From: Motilibacter aurantiacus
Lineage (GTDB): Bacteria > Actinomycetota > Actinomycetes > Motilibacterales > Motilibacteraceae
NCBI RefSeq assembly: GCF_011250645.1
Contig: NZ_JAANNO010000001.1
Span: 1 to 64,000, forward strand
DNA: 64,000 nucleotides
Direction: 5' to 3'
Both the position numbers and the translations under genes were made by a program. Below the pieces are notes generated by a model that was not told where the DNA came from, searched no databases, and saw nothing but the letters and a program-made list of their open reading frames with translations. Positions 52,731 through 61,741 of this stretch are shown piece after piece; the stretch's first letter is position 1; each line of letters starts with the position of its first letter.

Positions 52731-52761
52731 GGCCCGGCGCCTCGCGAGGAAGCGCCGGGCC
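52731..52761 (-). terminator. hairpin terminator downstream of terD
   Basis: GGCCCGGCGC (52731-52740) pairs with GCGCCGGGCC (52752-52761) over ten bases, with an inner CT...AG pair. It lies about 75 bases past the terD stop. Confidence 0.65.
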
Positions 52762-52835
52762 GGCGTGGGAAGTGACGGGCGGCCGCCCCGCGGACGGAGC
52801 GGCGCGCCCGCCCTGCAGGCGGAGTGCGGGGAAGG

Positions 52836-53417
52836 TCAGACCCCGACGCCGAAGTCGGAGGCGATGCCGCGTAGGCCCGAGGCGTAGCCCTGGCCGACCG
52901 CGCGGAACTTCCACTCCGCGCCGTTGCGGTAGACCTCGCCGAAGACCATCGCGGTCTCGGTGGAGGCGTCCTCGGACAGGTCGTAGCGCGCCAGCTCCTC
53001 GTTGTTGTCGGCGTTGACGACGCGGATGAAGGCGTTGCGCACCTGGCCGAAGCTCTGCGAGCGCGTCTCGGCGTCGTAGATGGAGACCGCGAACACGACC
53101 TTGTCGGCCTCGGCCGGCATCGCCGGCAGCGAGAGCTTGATCTGCTCGTCGTCGCCCTCGCCCTCACCGGTAAGGTTGTCGCCGGTGTGCTCGACGGCGC
53201 CCTCGGGGCTCTTGAGGTTGTTGAAGAACACGAAGTGCTTGTCCGAGAGCACCTTGCCGTCGGCCTTGACGAGGATCGCCGAGGCGTCGAGGTCGAAGTC
53301 GGTGCCCGTCGTCGTGCGGACGTCCCAGCCCAGGCCGACGATCGCGTTGTTCAGGCCGGCCGGCCCGGCCTGCTTGGTGAGCGAGACATTCCCGCCCTTG
53401 GAAAGGCTGACTCCCAC
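52836..53417 (-). CDS. terD: TerD-family stress protein
   Basis: 193 aa, standard TerD length. GTG 53417 follows GGAGGTCC. It has the family pattern [14 protein letters not shown], the first calcium site [37 protein letters not shown] then the loop [12 protein letters not shown], and the end [20 protein letters not shown]. It binds calcium and associates with the membrane under stress. It is co-oriented with the coiled-coil gene upstream (141-base gap). Confidence 0.95.
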   Translation of the reverse strand: MGVSLSKGGNVSLTKQAGPAGLNNAIVGLGWDVRTTTGTDFDLDASAILVKADGKVLSDKHFVFFNNLKSPEGAVEHTGDNLTGEGEGDDEQIKLSLPAMPAEADKVVFAVSIYDAETRSQSFGQVRNAFIRVVNADNNEELARYDLSEDASTETAMVFGEVYRNGAEWKFRAVGQGYASGLRGIASDFGVGV

Positions 53418-53558
53418 GAGGGACCTCCGGTTGTGATCGTGGGCGAACGTACGCCCAACGTCTTCGTGGCCTTGAACGCCGGGGATACGGCGACTGGTTC
53501 CGGAGCCTAGCCCCACGCCGCGTGATCCAGCTCATGACACCGCCCCGCGGGCGGGCGG

Positions 53559-54782
53559 TCAGCGGGCGCGGGCGGCGCGGATCTCGCCCACGACCGACGC
53601 CGCGCCGGCCGCGACCGCTTCGAGCTCGCGCAGGTACGCCTCCCAGTCCGGGTGCGGCCGGTCCTGCACGGACTCGGCCGCCCTGTCGAGCCGCAAGGCG
53701 AGCGCGTCCAGCGCCTGCACCCACCGCTGGGGCAGGGGCTCACCCCCGGCCAGCGCCAGCCGCTGGGCGTCGCGGACGGCGAAGCGGGCGGCCTTGAGCG
53801 GAGCCGTCGGGTCCGCCACCGCGGCCTCCAGCCGCTCGCGCCGGCGGCCCACCCCCGTCACCGCCTCCTCCGCCTGGTCCAGGGCGTCGGCCGCGGCCGC
53901 GACGGCCGCCTCGGCCTCGGCGCTCTCGCCGGCACGGCCGGCTCGGGCGGCGTCGTCGAGCAGGTCGCGGGCCTGGCGCACCCGCTCGGCCGCTCCGGGG
54001 AGCGCGGCCTCGACGTCGTGCCAGGAGGAGGCGACGAACCCGCGCCGCAGCGCGGACAGTGCCGGCCCCACGCCCGCCAGCCGGTGCTCGACGGCGTCGG
54101 CCCGGGTGCGCAGCGACGACAGCCGGCGGCGTACGGCCTCCCGGCGGCTCGGCAGCTCCTCGGCGGCAGCGCGTGCACGGTCGGCCTGCGCCGCCACCCG
54201 GTCCGCCAGCTCGACGGCCGCGGCGACACCGAGCCGCGCCGCGCCGCCGTCGAGCCGGGCGGCGTCCTGCTCGGCGGCGGCCAGCAGCTCGCCGGCGCTG
54301 CCGGGAGCCAGCCCGTCCGCCGCCAGCCGGGCGACCGCCTCCCGCGCCGCGGCCAGGGCCGAGCGGGCTGCGGCGACCCGCGGCGGGAGCTGGGCGAGCG
54401 CCGCGTCCACGACGGCGAGCGGCGCGGCCGAGCGGGCGGCGAAGGCGTCGAGCTCGGCCGAGCAGCGCCGCATGCGCTCCAGGACCGCCTCGAAGTCCCG
54501 CTCGGCCGCGCCCGGCGCCCCGGGGACGTCGTCCTCGTCCAGCGGGTGCGCGTCGATGGCGGCGAGATAAGCCGCGCCGAGCACGTCGGCGGCCCGGTCC
54601 AGCGGGGCGAACTCCGCGCGCAGCCGCCCTCCCGGGCCCTGCGGGTCGAGGGTGGCGGCGGCGTCCACGCGTGCGCGGAGGTCGCGCTGGGCGCGGTCCA
54701 CCGCGTAGAAGGACTCGATCAGGGCGTCCCGCGCCGCCAGGGCACGCTCGGCCTGGGCGTTGCGGCCGCGACGGCCCAGCAC
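53559..54782 (-). CDS. alanine-rich coiled-coil protein of the Ter locus
   Basis: 407 aa, GTG start with AAGGAG eight bases before it. Nearly all of it is Ala/Leu/Arg/Glu helix (for example RAEAAEELPSRREAVRRRLS-like heptads), suggesting long coiled coils; no enzyme domain. Its position directly upstream of terD, on the same strand, suggests a structural partner. Family not recognised. Confidence 0.75.
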   Translation of the reverse strand: MLGRRGRNAQAERALAARDALIESFYAVDRAQRDLRARVDAAATLDPQGPGGRLRAEFAPLDRAADVLGAAYLAAIDAHPLDEDDVPGAPGAAERDFEAVLERMRRCSAELDAFAARSAAPLAVVDAALAQLPPRVAAARSALAAAREAVARLAADGLAPGSAGELLAAAEQDAARLDGGAARLGVAAAVELADRVAAQADRARAAAEELPSRREAVRRRLSSLRTRADAVEHRLAGVGPALSALRRGFVASSWHDVEAALPGAAERVRQARDLLDDAARAGRAGESAEAEAAVAAAADALDQAEEAVTGVGRRRERLEAAVADPTAPLKAARFAVRDAQRLALAGGEPLPQRWVQALDALALRLDRAAESVQDRPHPDWEAYLRELEAVAAGAASVVGEIRAARAR

Positions 54783-54911
54783 CCGATCGGCTCCTTCCGT
54801 TGGCTGTCCGGCAACGCTACCCCCGGCGCCCGCCCTGCTCGCCGAACGTTTCCACACCGCTCACCCCGCGGCCACCTGCCCGGCGCGTGCCGTGGCGCCG
54901 GCTGAGAGAGC

Positions 54912-55790
54912 ATGGGGATCATGCGAGCCCTCGCCGGACCGCGGACGAGCCTGGCGCCCCAGGTCGTCGCCCACCGCGGAGCCTCCGCCGACGTCGCCGA
55001 GCACACGCTCGCGGCGTACGAGAAAGCGATCGCGGACGGGGCCGACGCCCTCGAGTGCGACGTCCGGCTGACCCGCGACGGGCACCTGGTCTGCGTGCAC
55101 GACCGGACCGTCGACCGGACCTCCGACGGGCGCGGGGTCGTGTCCGCCCTCGAGCTCGCGGACCTGTCCCAGCTCGACTTCGAGTCGTGGGCCGGGCAGG
55201 GGCGCTGGCACGCCGAGGGCGTCGACCGTGACGAGCGTGGCGTCCTCTCCCTGGACCGGCTGCTCGGCCTGGTGCGCAGCGCGGGACGACCGGTACAGCT
55301 GGCCATCGAGACCAAGCACCCCACGCGCTGGGCCGGCCGCGTCGAGCGCACCCTCTGCGAGCTGCTGGAGCGGCACGGCCTGGCCCGGCCGCGCCCGGGC
55401 GAGGCGAGCACCGTCCGCGTCATGAGCTTCAGCACCACTGCCCTGCGCCGGGTCGGCGAGCAGGCGCCCGGCCTGCCGCTGGTGTGGCTGACGAGCCGTC
55501 ACCGGCTGGGGATGAGCGCGGGCCGGGCGGCCGGCGTGCGCGTCCCCGCGATCGGCGGCCTGCTGGCCGGGCTGCCCGCGGGGGTCGCCGGGTTCGGGCC
55601 GAGCATCGGGCTGCTGCGTGAGCGGCCCGAGCTGGTGGAGGCGACCCACCGGCGCGGCCGCGCGGTGCACGTCTGGACGGTCGACGACCCCGCCGACGCC
55701 CGCCTCTGCGTCGAGCTGGGCGTCGACGTCGTGATCACGAACCGGCCGGCGGCGCTGCGGGCACAGCTCAGCGGGCTCGGCGTCGGCTGA
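54912..55790 (+). CDS. glycerophosphodiester phosphodiesterase
   Basis: 292 aa. Family motifs: VVAHRGASADVAEHTLAAYEKAIADGADALECDVRLTRDGHLVCVHD (metal and catalytic His/Glu/Asp), PVQLAIETKH and the C-terminal VHVWTVDDPADARLCVELGVDVVITNRP. It hydrolyses glycerophosphodiesters to glycerol-3-phosphate and an alcohol. No signal peptide, so it is cytosolic. It starts at ATG 54912; ATG 54921 is possible. Confidence 0.93.
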   Translation: MGIMRALAGPRTSLAPQVVAHRGASADVAEHTLAAYEKAIADGADALECDVRLTRDGHLVCVHDRTVDRTSDGRGVVSALELADLSQLDFESWAGQGRWHAEGVDRDERGVLSLDRLLGLVRSAGRPVQLAIETKHPTRWAGRVERTLCELLERHGLARPRPGEASTVRVMSFSTTALRRVGEQAPGLPLVWLTSRHRLGMSAGRAAGVRVPAIGGLLAGLPAGVAGFGPSIGLLRERPELVEATHRRGRAVHVWTVDDPADARLCVELGVDVVITNRPAALRAQLSGLGVG

Positions 55791-55799
55791 CGCCCGGCC

Positions 55800-56720
55800 T
55801 CAGGCCGCTGCGGCGAGTCGCCGGACCAGCTCGGTGCGCAGCTCGTGGGCCCCGTCCGGGCGGGTGCCCTCGTAGTAGACGCGCCATCCCTCGGCCACCG
55901 GGACGGCGCTGACGTAGCGCAGCCCGCCGGGCGGGTGCGGCGAGACCAGCGCCGGCTCGTCCCCGACCGCGGTGAACGTGCCGTCCGGCAGCGTCCCGAC
56001 CGCGAGCCCGGTCTGCTCCTCCCAGTTCTGCCCGGCCGTGGCCCGGCCGTCGTAGTACGCCAGCAGCCGTCCGCCCTCCTCGACGACGCAGCTGACCCGC
56101 ACGCCGCGGGCGTCCCACAGCCCGGGCCGGCCGGACAGCGCGGTCCCGCGCCACTGCCAGTCGACGCCGTCGGCGCTCGTCGCGTACTCGGTCGTCATCC
56201 GGTCGGTGGCGAGCGGGTCGTCCAGCGGGTGCACCGAGGCCCACAGGTGCCAGAGCCCGCCGTGCCGGACCACGACCGGGTCCTTGGGCGCGGCCAGCTC
56301 GGTGCACGGCAGGACGGTCCGTGGCGTCGCCTCGGCGAGCCCCTCCGGCGTGTCGGCCTCCAGCAGGTCGACCCGCCAGCCGCGGGTGCCCGGGATGGCC
56401 GCGCTGACGTACATGCGCCAGCGGCCCTCGGGGGTGACGACGACCGCCGGGCGCTCGAGCGACTCGGCCGCGAACGCGTCCTTCCCGACGACCGCGACGG
56501 TCTCGAAGCGGGCCCCGTCGGCCGAGCGGGCCAGCACGTTGGCGAACCCGCGGCCCTCGCCCACCGGCCGGCGCAAGCGGTAGGCGAGGTAGAAGACGCC
56601 GTCGACGAGGAGCGCGCTCGGGCCGCCGGCCCAGGCGCCGGGACGACCCTCCGGGGGCTCCACCACCACGGTGCCCGCGTCCCAGTCGATCGCAGGCAGC
56701 CCCTCCGGAAGCTCGGTCAC
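55800..56720 (-). CDS. beta-propeller glycoside-hydrolase-like protein (GH43/GH130-like)
   Basis: 306 aa from GTG with GGAGG upstream. Repeating short blades ([55 protein letters not shown]) resemble five-bladed propellers of GH43/GH130/GH32 enzymes. Exact activity unknown; no signal peptide, so intracellular. Convergent with the glycerophosphodiesterase, nine bases between stops. Confidence 0.65.
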   Translation of the reverse strand: MTELPEGLPAIDWDAGTVVVEPPEGRPGAWAGGPSALLVDGVFYLAYRLRRPVGEGRGFANVLARSADGARFETVAVVGKDAFAAESLERPAVVVTPEGRWRMYVSAAIPGTRGWRVDLLEADTPEGLAEATPRTVLPCTELAAPKDPVVVRHGGLWHLWASVHPLDDPLATDRMTTEYATSADGVDWQWRGTALSGRPGLWDARGVRVSCVVEEGGRLLAYYDGRATAGQNWEEQTGLAVGTLPDGTFTAVGDEPALVSPHPPGGLRYVSAVPVAEGWRVYYEGTRPDGAHELRTELVRRLAAAA

Positions 56721-56856
56721 GGTGCAGTTCCTCCACAAGGGCCGTCGCGAGGTGTCGGGCGGGCTCCCGAGGATCGTCCACCGCCGACCGGGCGCGCAAA
56801 CGTCCGGGCGGCCCGTCCCGAGGGGCGGACGGTGGCGGTGCGCGAAGCTGGGGCCC

Positions 56857-58206
56857 ATGAGCAGCGAGATCTCCGTCGTCGTCGACGACGCCACCGCCGA
56901 CGACGTCGAGCTGGCCCTGGCCGGGGCGTACGCCGGCGGCCCGCGGGTGCCGACCGCCGCGGAGCGCGCGGCGTCGGGGCTGCCGCTCGCCGTGCCGGTC
57001 CCCCCGGACGCCGTGGCGGAGGGCGGGCGCGTCGTGCTCGTCGACCCCGAGGCCGTCCCCTTCGCCGCCCTGACCGTGACGGAGACGGTGCAGGAGGACG
57101 GGCGGGCGCTCGCGGCGGGCCCGCTGGAGCGGCTGCGCCGCCGCAGCCCGGGCATCTTCGCCGCGCTGCGGCTTCCCCCCGAGCAGGCGCGCGCCGAGGC
57201 GGACGGGCCGGTGCTCGCCGTCCCGTGCGCCCGCCCGCTGCACGCGCACGACGTGGAGGCGGTCCGCGCGGCCGCCGAGCGGGAGGGGGCGCAGGTCCTG
57301 CTGCTCGCCCTCGTCGGTGCGGGGCAGGGCTTCGCGCCCGAGCAGCTGGTGCGGGCGCTGCGCCCGCTCGGGTGGCGGCTCCGGCTCGTCCCGCTCCCGG
57401 CGCACCCGGGGCTGGGGCCCGTGGCCGCGGCGGGGCTGGCGGTCCAGGTCGCCGCGGCGTACGGGGCCGGCCGTGTCCTGCTCCCCCACGAGCCCGGGCT
57501 CGAGCAGGGGATCGGGGACGCGCCCGCCGTCCCCGTCGAGGTGGGCCCGGCAGGGCCGCTCCCGGCGGCCGAGCTCCGCGAGCTGCTCGACCGCGGGGAC
57601 CCGCTGCCGCCCGGCTACACCTCCCCCGCGGGCGAGCGCGCGCTCCGGCACGCCCACCCGCCCGCTGCCGAGCGCGGGCTGGTGCTGCTGTTCACGGGGC
57701 TGTCCGGCTCGGGCAAGTCCACCATCGCGCGAGCCGTGGTCGAGGCGGTCCTGGAGCGGACGGACCGCACCGTCACGCTGCTGGACGGGGACGTCGTCCG
57801 CACCATGCTCTCCTCGGGGCTGGGCTTCTCGCGCCCGGACCGCGAGCTCAACGTGCGCCGCATCGGCTGGGTCGCGGCCGAGATCGCCCGGCACGGCGGC
57901 ACGGCGGTGTGCGCCCCGATCGCCCCGTACGCGTCTGTGCGCGCGGACGTGCGGGCGATGGCCGAGCGGGCCGGGGCGTACGTCCTCGTCCACGTGGCCA
58001 CGCCGCTGCAGGTGTGCGAGGCGCGGGACCGCAAGGGCCTCTACGCGAAGGCGCGGGCCGGGCTGATCCCCGAGTTCACCGGCATCTCGGACCCGTACGA
58101 GGAGCCGGCCGACGCCGACCTGGTGCTCGACACCTCCGAGATGTCCCTGGAGGAGTGCGTCGAGCGGGTCTGGCGGCTGCTCCGGGCGCGGCGTCTCGTC
58201 GGGTGA
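56857..58206 (+). CDS. cysC: APS kinase (CysC) with degenerate ATP-sulfurylase-like N-terminal region
   Basis: 449 aa from ATG. Residues about 1-275 resemble the ATP-sulfurylase fold in layout, but the HxGH/QxRNP nucleotide motifs are absent. From about residue 277 an APS kinase follows: P-loop GLSGSGKST (281-289), [41 protein letters not shown], and [20 protein letters not shown]. The kinase makes PAPS from APS. In PAPS synthases the two are joined in either order; here the sulfurylase part probably serves structure or control. cysN-cysD, about 3.5 kb downstream on the other strand, provide the actual sulfurylase. Confidence 0.88.
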   Translation: MSSEISVVVDDATADDVELALAGAYAGGPRVPTAAERAASGLPLAVPVPPDAVAEGGRVVLVDPEAVPFAALTVTETVQEDGRALAAGPLERLRRRSPGIFAALRLPPEQARAEADGPVLAVPCARPLHAHDVEAVRAAAEREGAQVLLLALVGAGQGFAPEQLVRALRPLGWRLRLVPLPAHPGLGPVAAAGLAVQVAAAYGAGRVLLPHEPGLEQGIGDAPAVPVEVGPAGPLPAAELRELLDRGDPLPPGYTSPAGERALRHAHPPAAERGLVLLFTGLSGSGKSTIARAVVEAVLERTDRTVTLLDGDVVRTMLSSGLGFSRPDRELNVRRIGWVAAEIARHGGTAVCAPIAPYASVRADVRAMAERAGAYVLVHVATPLQVCEARDRKGLYAKARAGLIPEFTGISDPYEEPADADLVLDTSEMSLEECVERVWRLLRARRLVG

Positions 58207-58317
58207 CCGCAGGCGGAAACGGCGTGCCACCGCGCGCGCCGGCCGATACGGTGCCCGGAGGGCAGCCGTGGGGGACGCCGGCGGCAGGGGCAGCCGTGAG
58301 AGAACGCCGGGGGCGAC

Positions 58318-59055
58318 GTGAGCGACGCAGCCAGGGCACGCCGGAGGCGTCCCTCGATGGCCGACATCGCCAGCGTGCCCGCGCAGCGGCCGAGCGTCAC
58401 GCACCTGGTGGGCGGTGCCCGCGGCTTCCTCGAGGCCGTGGTGCCCGGCGCGCTGCTCGTCTCGTTCTACCCGCTCACCAACCGGCTCGGGCTCTCCCTC
58501 GGCGTGGCGCTGGCCGCGTCGGCCGCCGTGGCGGCGGTCCGGCTGGCCCGGCGCGAGCGCCTCGTGCCCGCGATCGGCGGGCTCGTCGTCACCGGCGCCG
58601 GGGCCGCGCTGGCGCTGCGCTCCGGCAACGCCGAGGACGCGTACCTGCCCGGGCTCGTCGGCACGCTCTTCCTGGTCGTCGTCTGCCTCGGCTCCGCCGC
58701 GCTGCGCTGGCCGCTCGCCGGCCTGCTCCTCACGCTCTTCGGCGGGCAGCCCGTGTCCTCCTGGCGCGGCGACCCCCGCCGGCTGCGCAACTACCGCGTC
58801 GTCACGACCGTGTTCGGGCTCGGGTACGCCGTCCGCGCCTGCATCCAGTGGCCGCTCTACCTGGCCGGCTCCTTCACCGGCATGGGCATCGCCAAGCTGG
58901 TCCTCGGGATGCCGCTGTACGCGGTGTGCGGGCTGCTCTCCTGGGCCTGGCTGCGCCGGCTGAACCGGCGCGACCCGCAGGTCGTCATCCCGCGGCAGGC
59001 CCGGCCGGGGCACGACACGGCGCGCCCGGCCCTGGACGCCACCACCGCGCAGTAG
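58318..59055 (+). CDS. DUF3159 membrane protein
   Basis: 245 aa from GTG. About five membrane helices; GARGFLEAVVPGALLVSFYPLTNRLGLSLGVALAAS and LRNYRVVTTVFGLGYAVRACIQWPLYLAGSFTGMGIAKLVLGMPLYA are family hallmarks of actinobacterial DUF3159. Function unknown. An N-terminal basic stretch precedes the first helix. Confidence 0.9.
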   Translation: MSDAARARRRRPSMADIASVPAQRPSVTHLVGGARGFLEAVVPGALLVSFYPLTNRLGLSLGVALAASAAVAAVRLARRERLVPAIGGLVVTGAGAALALRSGNAEDAYLPGLVGTLFLVVVCLGSAALRWPLAGLLLTLFGGQPVSSWRGDPRRLRNYRVVTTVFGLGYAVRACIQWPLYLAGSFTGMGIAKLVLGMPLYAVCGLLSWAWLRRLNRRDPQVVIPRQARPGHDTARPALDATTAQ

Positions 59056-59109
59056 CCCTGCGGCGGCGGCCCGCTCGCGTCCTCGCCGCGCGGTGGCACA
59101 CTTGACGGA

Positions 59110-59871
59110 ATGGCAGGCTGGCCCGGAGACGGTGAGAGCTCGCGGCCGGACGGCCCTTCCGACCGGCGCCCCGAGGACGCCTGGGAGTGGCGCGTCCCCG
59201 ATGACGCGAGGGAGCTGGAGCCCGACCGGCAGGCGTGGCTGCGCGAGCAGCGCGAGCGTGCGCGGGCGAGCACCAGGTCCCCCGGACGGCGCCGGCTGCG
59301 CGCCGCGCTCCCATTCCTCGTCATCGCCGCCCTCGTCCTCGCGCTGAGCGCCCCGGCGCTGCTGCTGTCACCCCAGGCCCCGCGCGGGACGCTCCCGCTC
59401 GCCGCCCGGCACGGGAGGGTCGCCACCGTCGGGGGTCTGCTGCCCGATGTGCAGCTGCAGACCCTGGGCGCCCGCGCGACGAGCGCACGCAACGCCCGTG
59501 CGGCGGTCGTCGTGGTGCTGCCGTCCGGCGGGTGCGACTGCCATCCGCTCGTCCTGGACGTCGTGGGCCGGGCGCGCGCCGTCGGGGTCTACCCGTGGCT
59601 GGTGAGCAGCGGGAACGAGCAGCTGGCGGCCGACGAGTTCGCGATCGCCACCCGCCGAGCGCGTGGCGTGGTCGCGCAGGACCCGGGAGCGTTGCTCTGG
59701 CGCGCGCTCGGGGCCTCCGAGCCGACGCTCGTCCTCGTCCACGCCGACGGCATCATCGCGGCGATCGAGCCGGCCGACCGGCAGAGCCTGCCCGCCCTCG
59801 GCCAGTGGCTCGACGAGCAGCTGCCGGGCCTGCTGCGGCCGGGGCCGGTGCCGGACACCGCCCACGCCTGA
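59110..59871 (+). CDS. membrane-anchored thioredoxin-fold protein
   Basis: 253 aa. A charged N-terminus and one membrane helix (LRAALPFLVIAALVLALSAPALLL, about residues 61-84) are followed by an extracytoplasmic AhpC/TlpA-like domain. The redox-type pair is CDC in LPSGGCDCHPLVL rather than CxxC, so it may not be a normal thiol oxidoreductase. Function unknown. Confidence 0.7.
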   Translation: MAGWPGDGESSRPDGPSDRRPEDAWEWRVPDDARELEPDRQAWLREQRERARASTRSPGRRRLRAALPFLVIAALVLALSAPALLLSPQAPRGTLPLAARHGRVATVGGLLPDVQLQTLGARATSARNARAAVVVVLPSGGCDCHPLVLDVVGRARAVGVYPWLVSSGNEQLAADEFAIATRRARGVVAQDPGALLWRALGASEPTLVLVHADGIIAAIEPADRQSLPALGQWLDEQLPGLLRPGPVPDTAHA

Positions 59872-59953
59872 CCCCGCGAGCGTCGCCTCGCGCTCACCTT
59901 CCGGACACGAGCGGGCGGGGCCCGCGCAACCCGGCGGCCCTAGCTTCCGCCCC

Positions 59954-61612
59954 ATGCCTGCCACGTTCCGCACCGCCTCCCGGCGCGTCGCCGCGCCTGC
60001 GGCCCTCGCCGTCCCGCTGCTCGGCCTCTGCGCCCTGCCCGTGACGACGGCCGACGCCGCCCCGCCCCAGCCCGCGCAGGAGCTGCCGCTGGGGCCGGCG
60101 GGCCTCGTCGAGACCCGGTCGACGCAGGCCCTGCAGCCGGGCGTGACGCTCACCTCGATCGTCCGTGGGGCCGCCGACGCCGCCACGTTCTGGACGGTCG
60201 AGGTGCAGGTGCCCGCCGGCGGCAGCGCGGGCGGGGCCCGCGCCGCCCTCGGCACCGCGGCCGACGCCCGGGCGCTCGCCGCCCGGCTGGCCGCGGCCGG
60301 CCTCGAGCCCCGGGTCGAGCCGGTCGAGACGCCCGCGACGGCCGACTTCGCCGGCGGGGTCATCGGCCACCGCGTCCGGGTCGGGCAGCTCGCGACGCAG
60401 GCTCAGGCCTCCGCCGTGCAGTCGCGCCTCGGGGCCGCCGGCTTCCCCGGCGCGTCCACGGTCTTCACCGGCTGGGACGGCGCCCCCACCGACCGCGGCC
60501 CCTGGAAGCTGCAGGTGCTCACCGTCGACCCGCGGGCCTTCACCGGATCGCTCGTCGCGTCGTACGGCCCGGACCTGCGTGACCGGGAGACGACGAGCGC
60601 GCTCGGCCGCGCGGCCGGCGCCACCGCCGCGGTCAACGCCGGCTACTTCGTCCTCGACACCGCCTCCGGCGCCCCCGGCGACCCGGCCGGCGCCGGCGTG
60701 TACGACGGGGAGCTGCAGAGCGAGCCGGTCGGCGACCGGCCGGTGCTGGTCGTCCGGGAGGGCGCCCGCGGCACCCGCGTGGCCCGGGTGACCTGGGACG
60801 GCTCGGTCCTGGCCCCCCGAGGCACCCGGCTCGCGCTGGACGGCGTCAACCGGGTGCCCGGCCTGATCCGCAACTGCGGAGGGACGGCCGACGACGCGCC
60901 CGTCGGCAGCGCCCCGCGCCACGACACCACCTGCACCGACCCGGACGAGCTGGTCGCGTTCACCGCGGCGTACGGCCCGACGACCCCGGCCGGGGCCGGC
61001 GTCGAGGCGGTCCTCGACGCGCACCAGCGGGTCGTCGCAGTGCGCTCCCCGCGGGGCGGGGCGCTGCCGCCCGGCGGCCGGTCGGTGCAGGCGACGGGCA
61101 CGCAGGCCGCGGCGCTGCGTGCCGTGGCCACCGTGGGCAAGCGGCTCCGGCTGCAGGCGACGCTGCGGGACGAGGACGGGCGGGTCGTCCGCCACTCGGC
61201 CGGCACGTCGGTCGTCAACGGCGGCCCCGAGCTCGTCCGCGACGGGGACCTGCACGTCACCGTCGCCCGCGACGGCATGGTCCGGCCGAACGACCCGTCC
61301 TTCTACTACGGCTGGGCGGCCAAGCGGAACCCGCGCACGCTCGCCGGTGTGGACGCGTACGGGCGGACCGTCCTCGTCACCGCCGACGGGCGCAGCACCG
61401 CGAGCCTCGGCCTGTCCATCCCCGAGGCCGCGCAGGTGGCGAAGGCGCTCGGCCTGCGCGACGCGCTGAACCTCGACGGAGGCGGCTCGACGACCATGGT
61501 CGCCCGCGGTGCCGTCGTGAACACGCCGTCGGACGCCGGCGGCGCCGAGCGCCCGGTCGGGGACGCGCTGCTGGTGCTGCCCCCGACGCCCTCGCAGCGC
61601 CGGGTGCCCTGA
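59954..61612 (+). CDS. secreted phosphodiester glycosidase-family protein
   Basis: 552 aa. A Sec signal (ALAVPLLGLCALPVTTADAA) is followed by a repeat-like N-terminal domain (about 60-190), then the NAGPA domain: AAVNAGYFVLDTASGAPGD, SVVNGGPELVRDGDLHV and the hallmark LNLDGGGSTTMVARGAVVN. The family removes N-acetylglucosamine from phosphodiesters in animals; bacterial members act on cell-wall or extracellular glycans. It starts 83 bases after the membrane thioredoxin-fold gene. Confidence 0.9.
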   Translation: MPATFRTASRRVAAPAALAVPLLGLCALPVTTADAAPPQPAQELPLGPAGLVETRSTQALQPGVTLTSIVRGAADAATFWTVEVQVPAGGSAGGARAALGTAADARALAARLAAAGLEPRVEPVETPATADFAGGVIGHRVRVGQLATQAQASAVQSRLGAAGFPGASTVFTGWDGAPTDRGPWKLQVLTVDPRAFTGSLVASYGPDLRDRETTSALGRAAGATAAVNAGYFVLDTASGAPGDPAGAGVYDGELQSEPVGDRPVLVVREGARGTRVARVTWDGSVLAPRGTRLALDGVNRVPGLIRNCGGTADDAPVGSAPRHDTTCTDPDELVAFTAAYGPTTPAGAGVEAVLDAHQRVVAVRSPRGGALPPGGRSVQATGTQAAALRAVATVGKRLRLQATLRDEDGRVVRHSAGTSVVNGGPELVRDGDLHVTVARDGMVRPNDPSFYYGWAAKRNPRTLAGVDAYGRTVLVTADGRSTASLGLSIPEAAQVAKALGLRDALNLDGGGSTTMVARGAVVNTPSDAGGAERPVGDALLVLPPTPSQRRVP

Positions 61613-61622
61613 CCCGTACAGC

Positions 61623-61669
61623 AGAATGCGTCATCGTGCCAGTACGCGATCGGCACGATGACGCATTCT
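61623..61669. terminator. long perfect inverted repeat, probable bidirectional terminator
   Basis: AGAATGCGTCATCGTGCC (61623-61640) and its exact complement (61652-61669) with an 11-base loop form a perfect 18-bp stem between convergent genes. It is richer in A/T than its surroundings and has no T-run, so it may also be a dispersed palindromic element. Confidence 0.7.
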
Positions 61670-61741
61670 TGCGATAGAGCCGCGACGATGCCGCGATCTG
61701 CCGAGCTCGGGTGGGGCGGGCGCGCGGGTGGGGCCGGGTCG

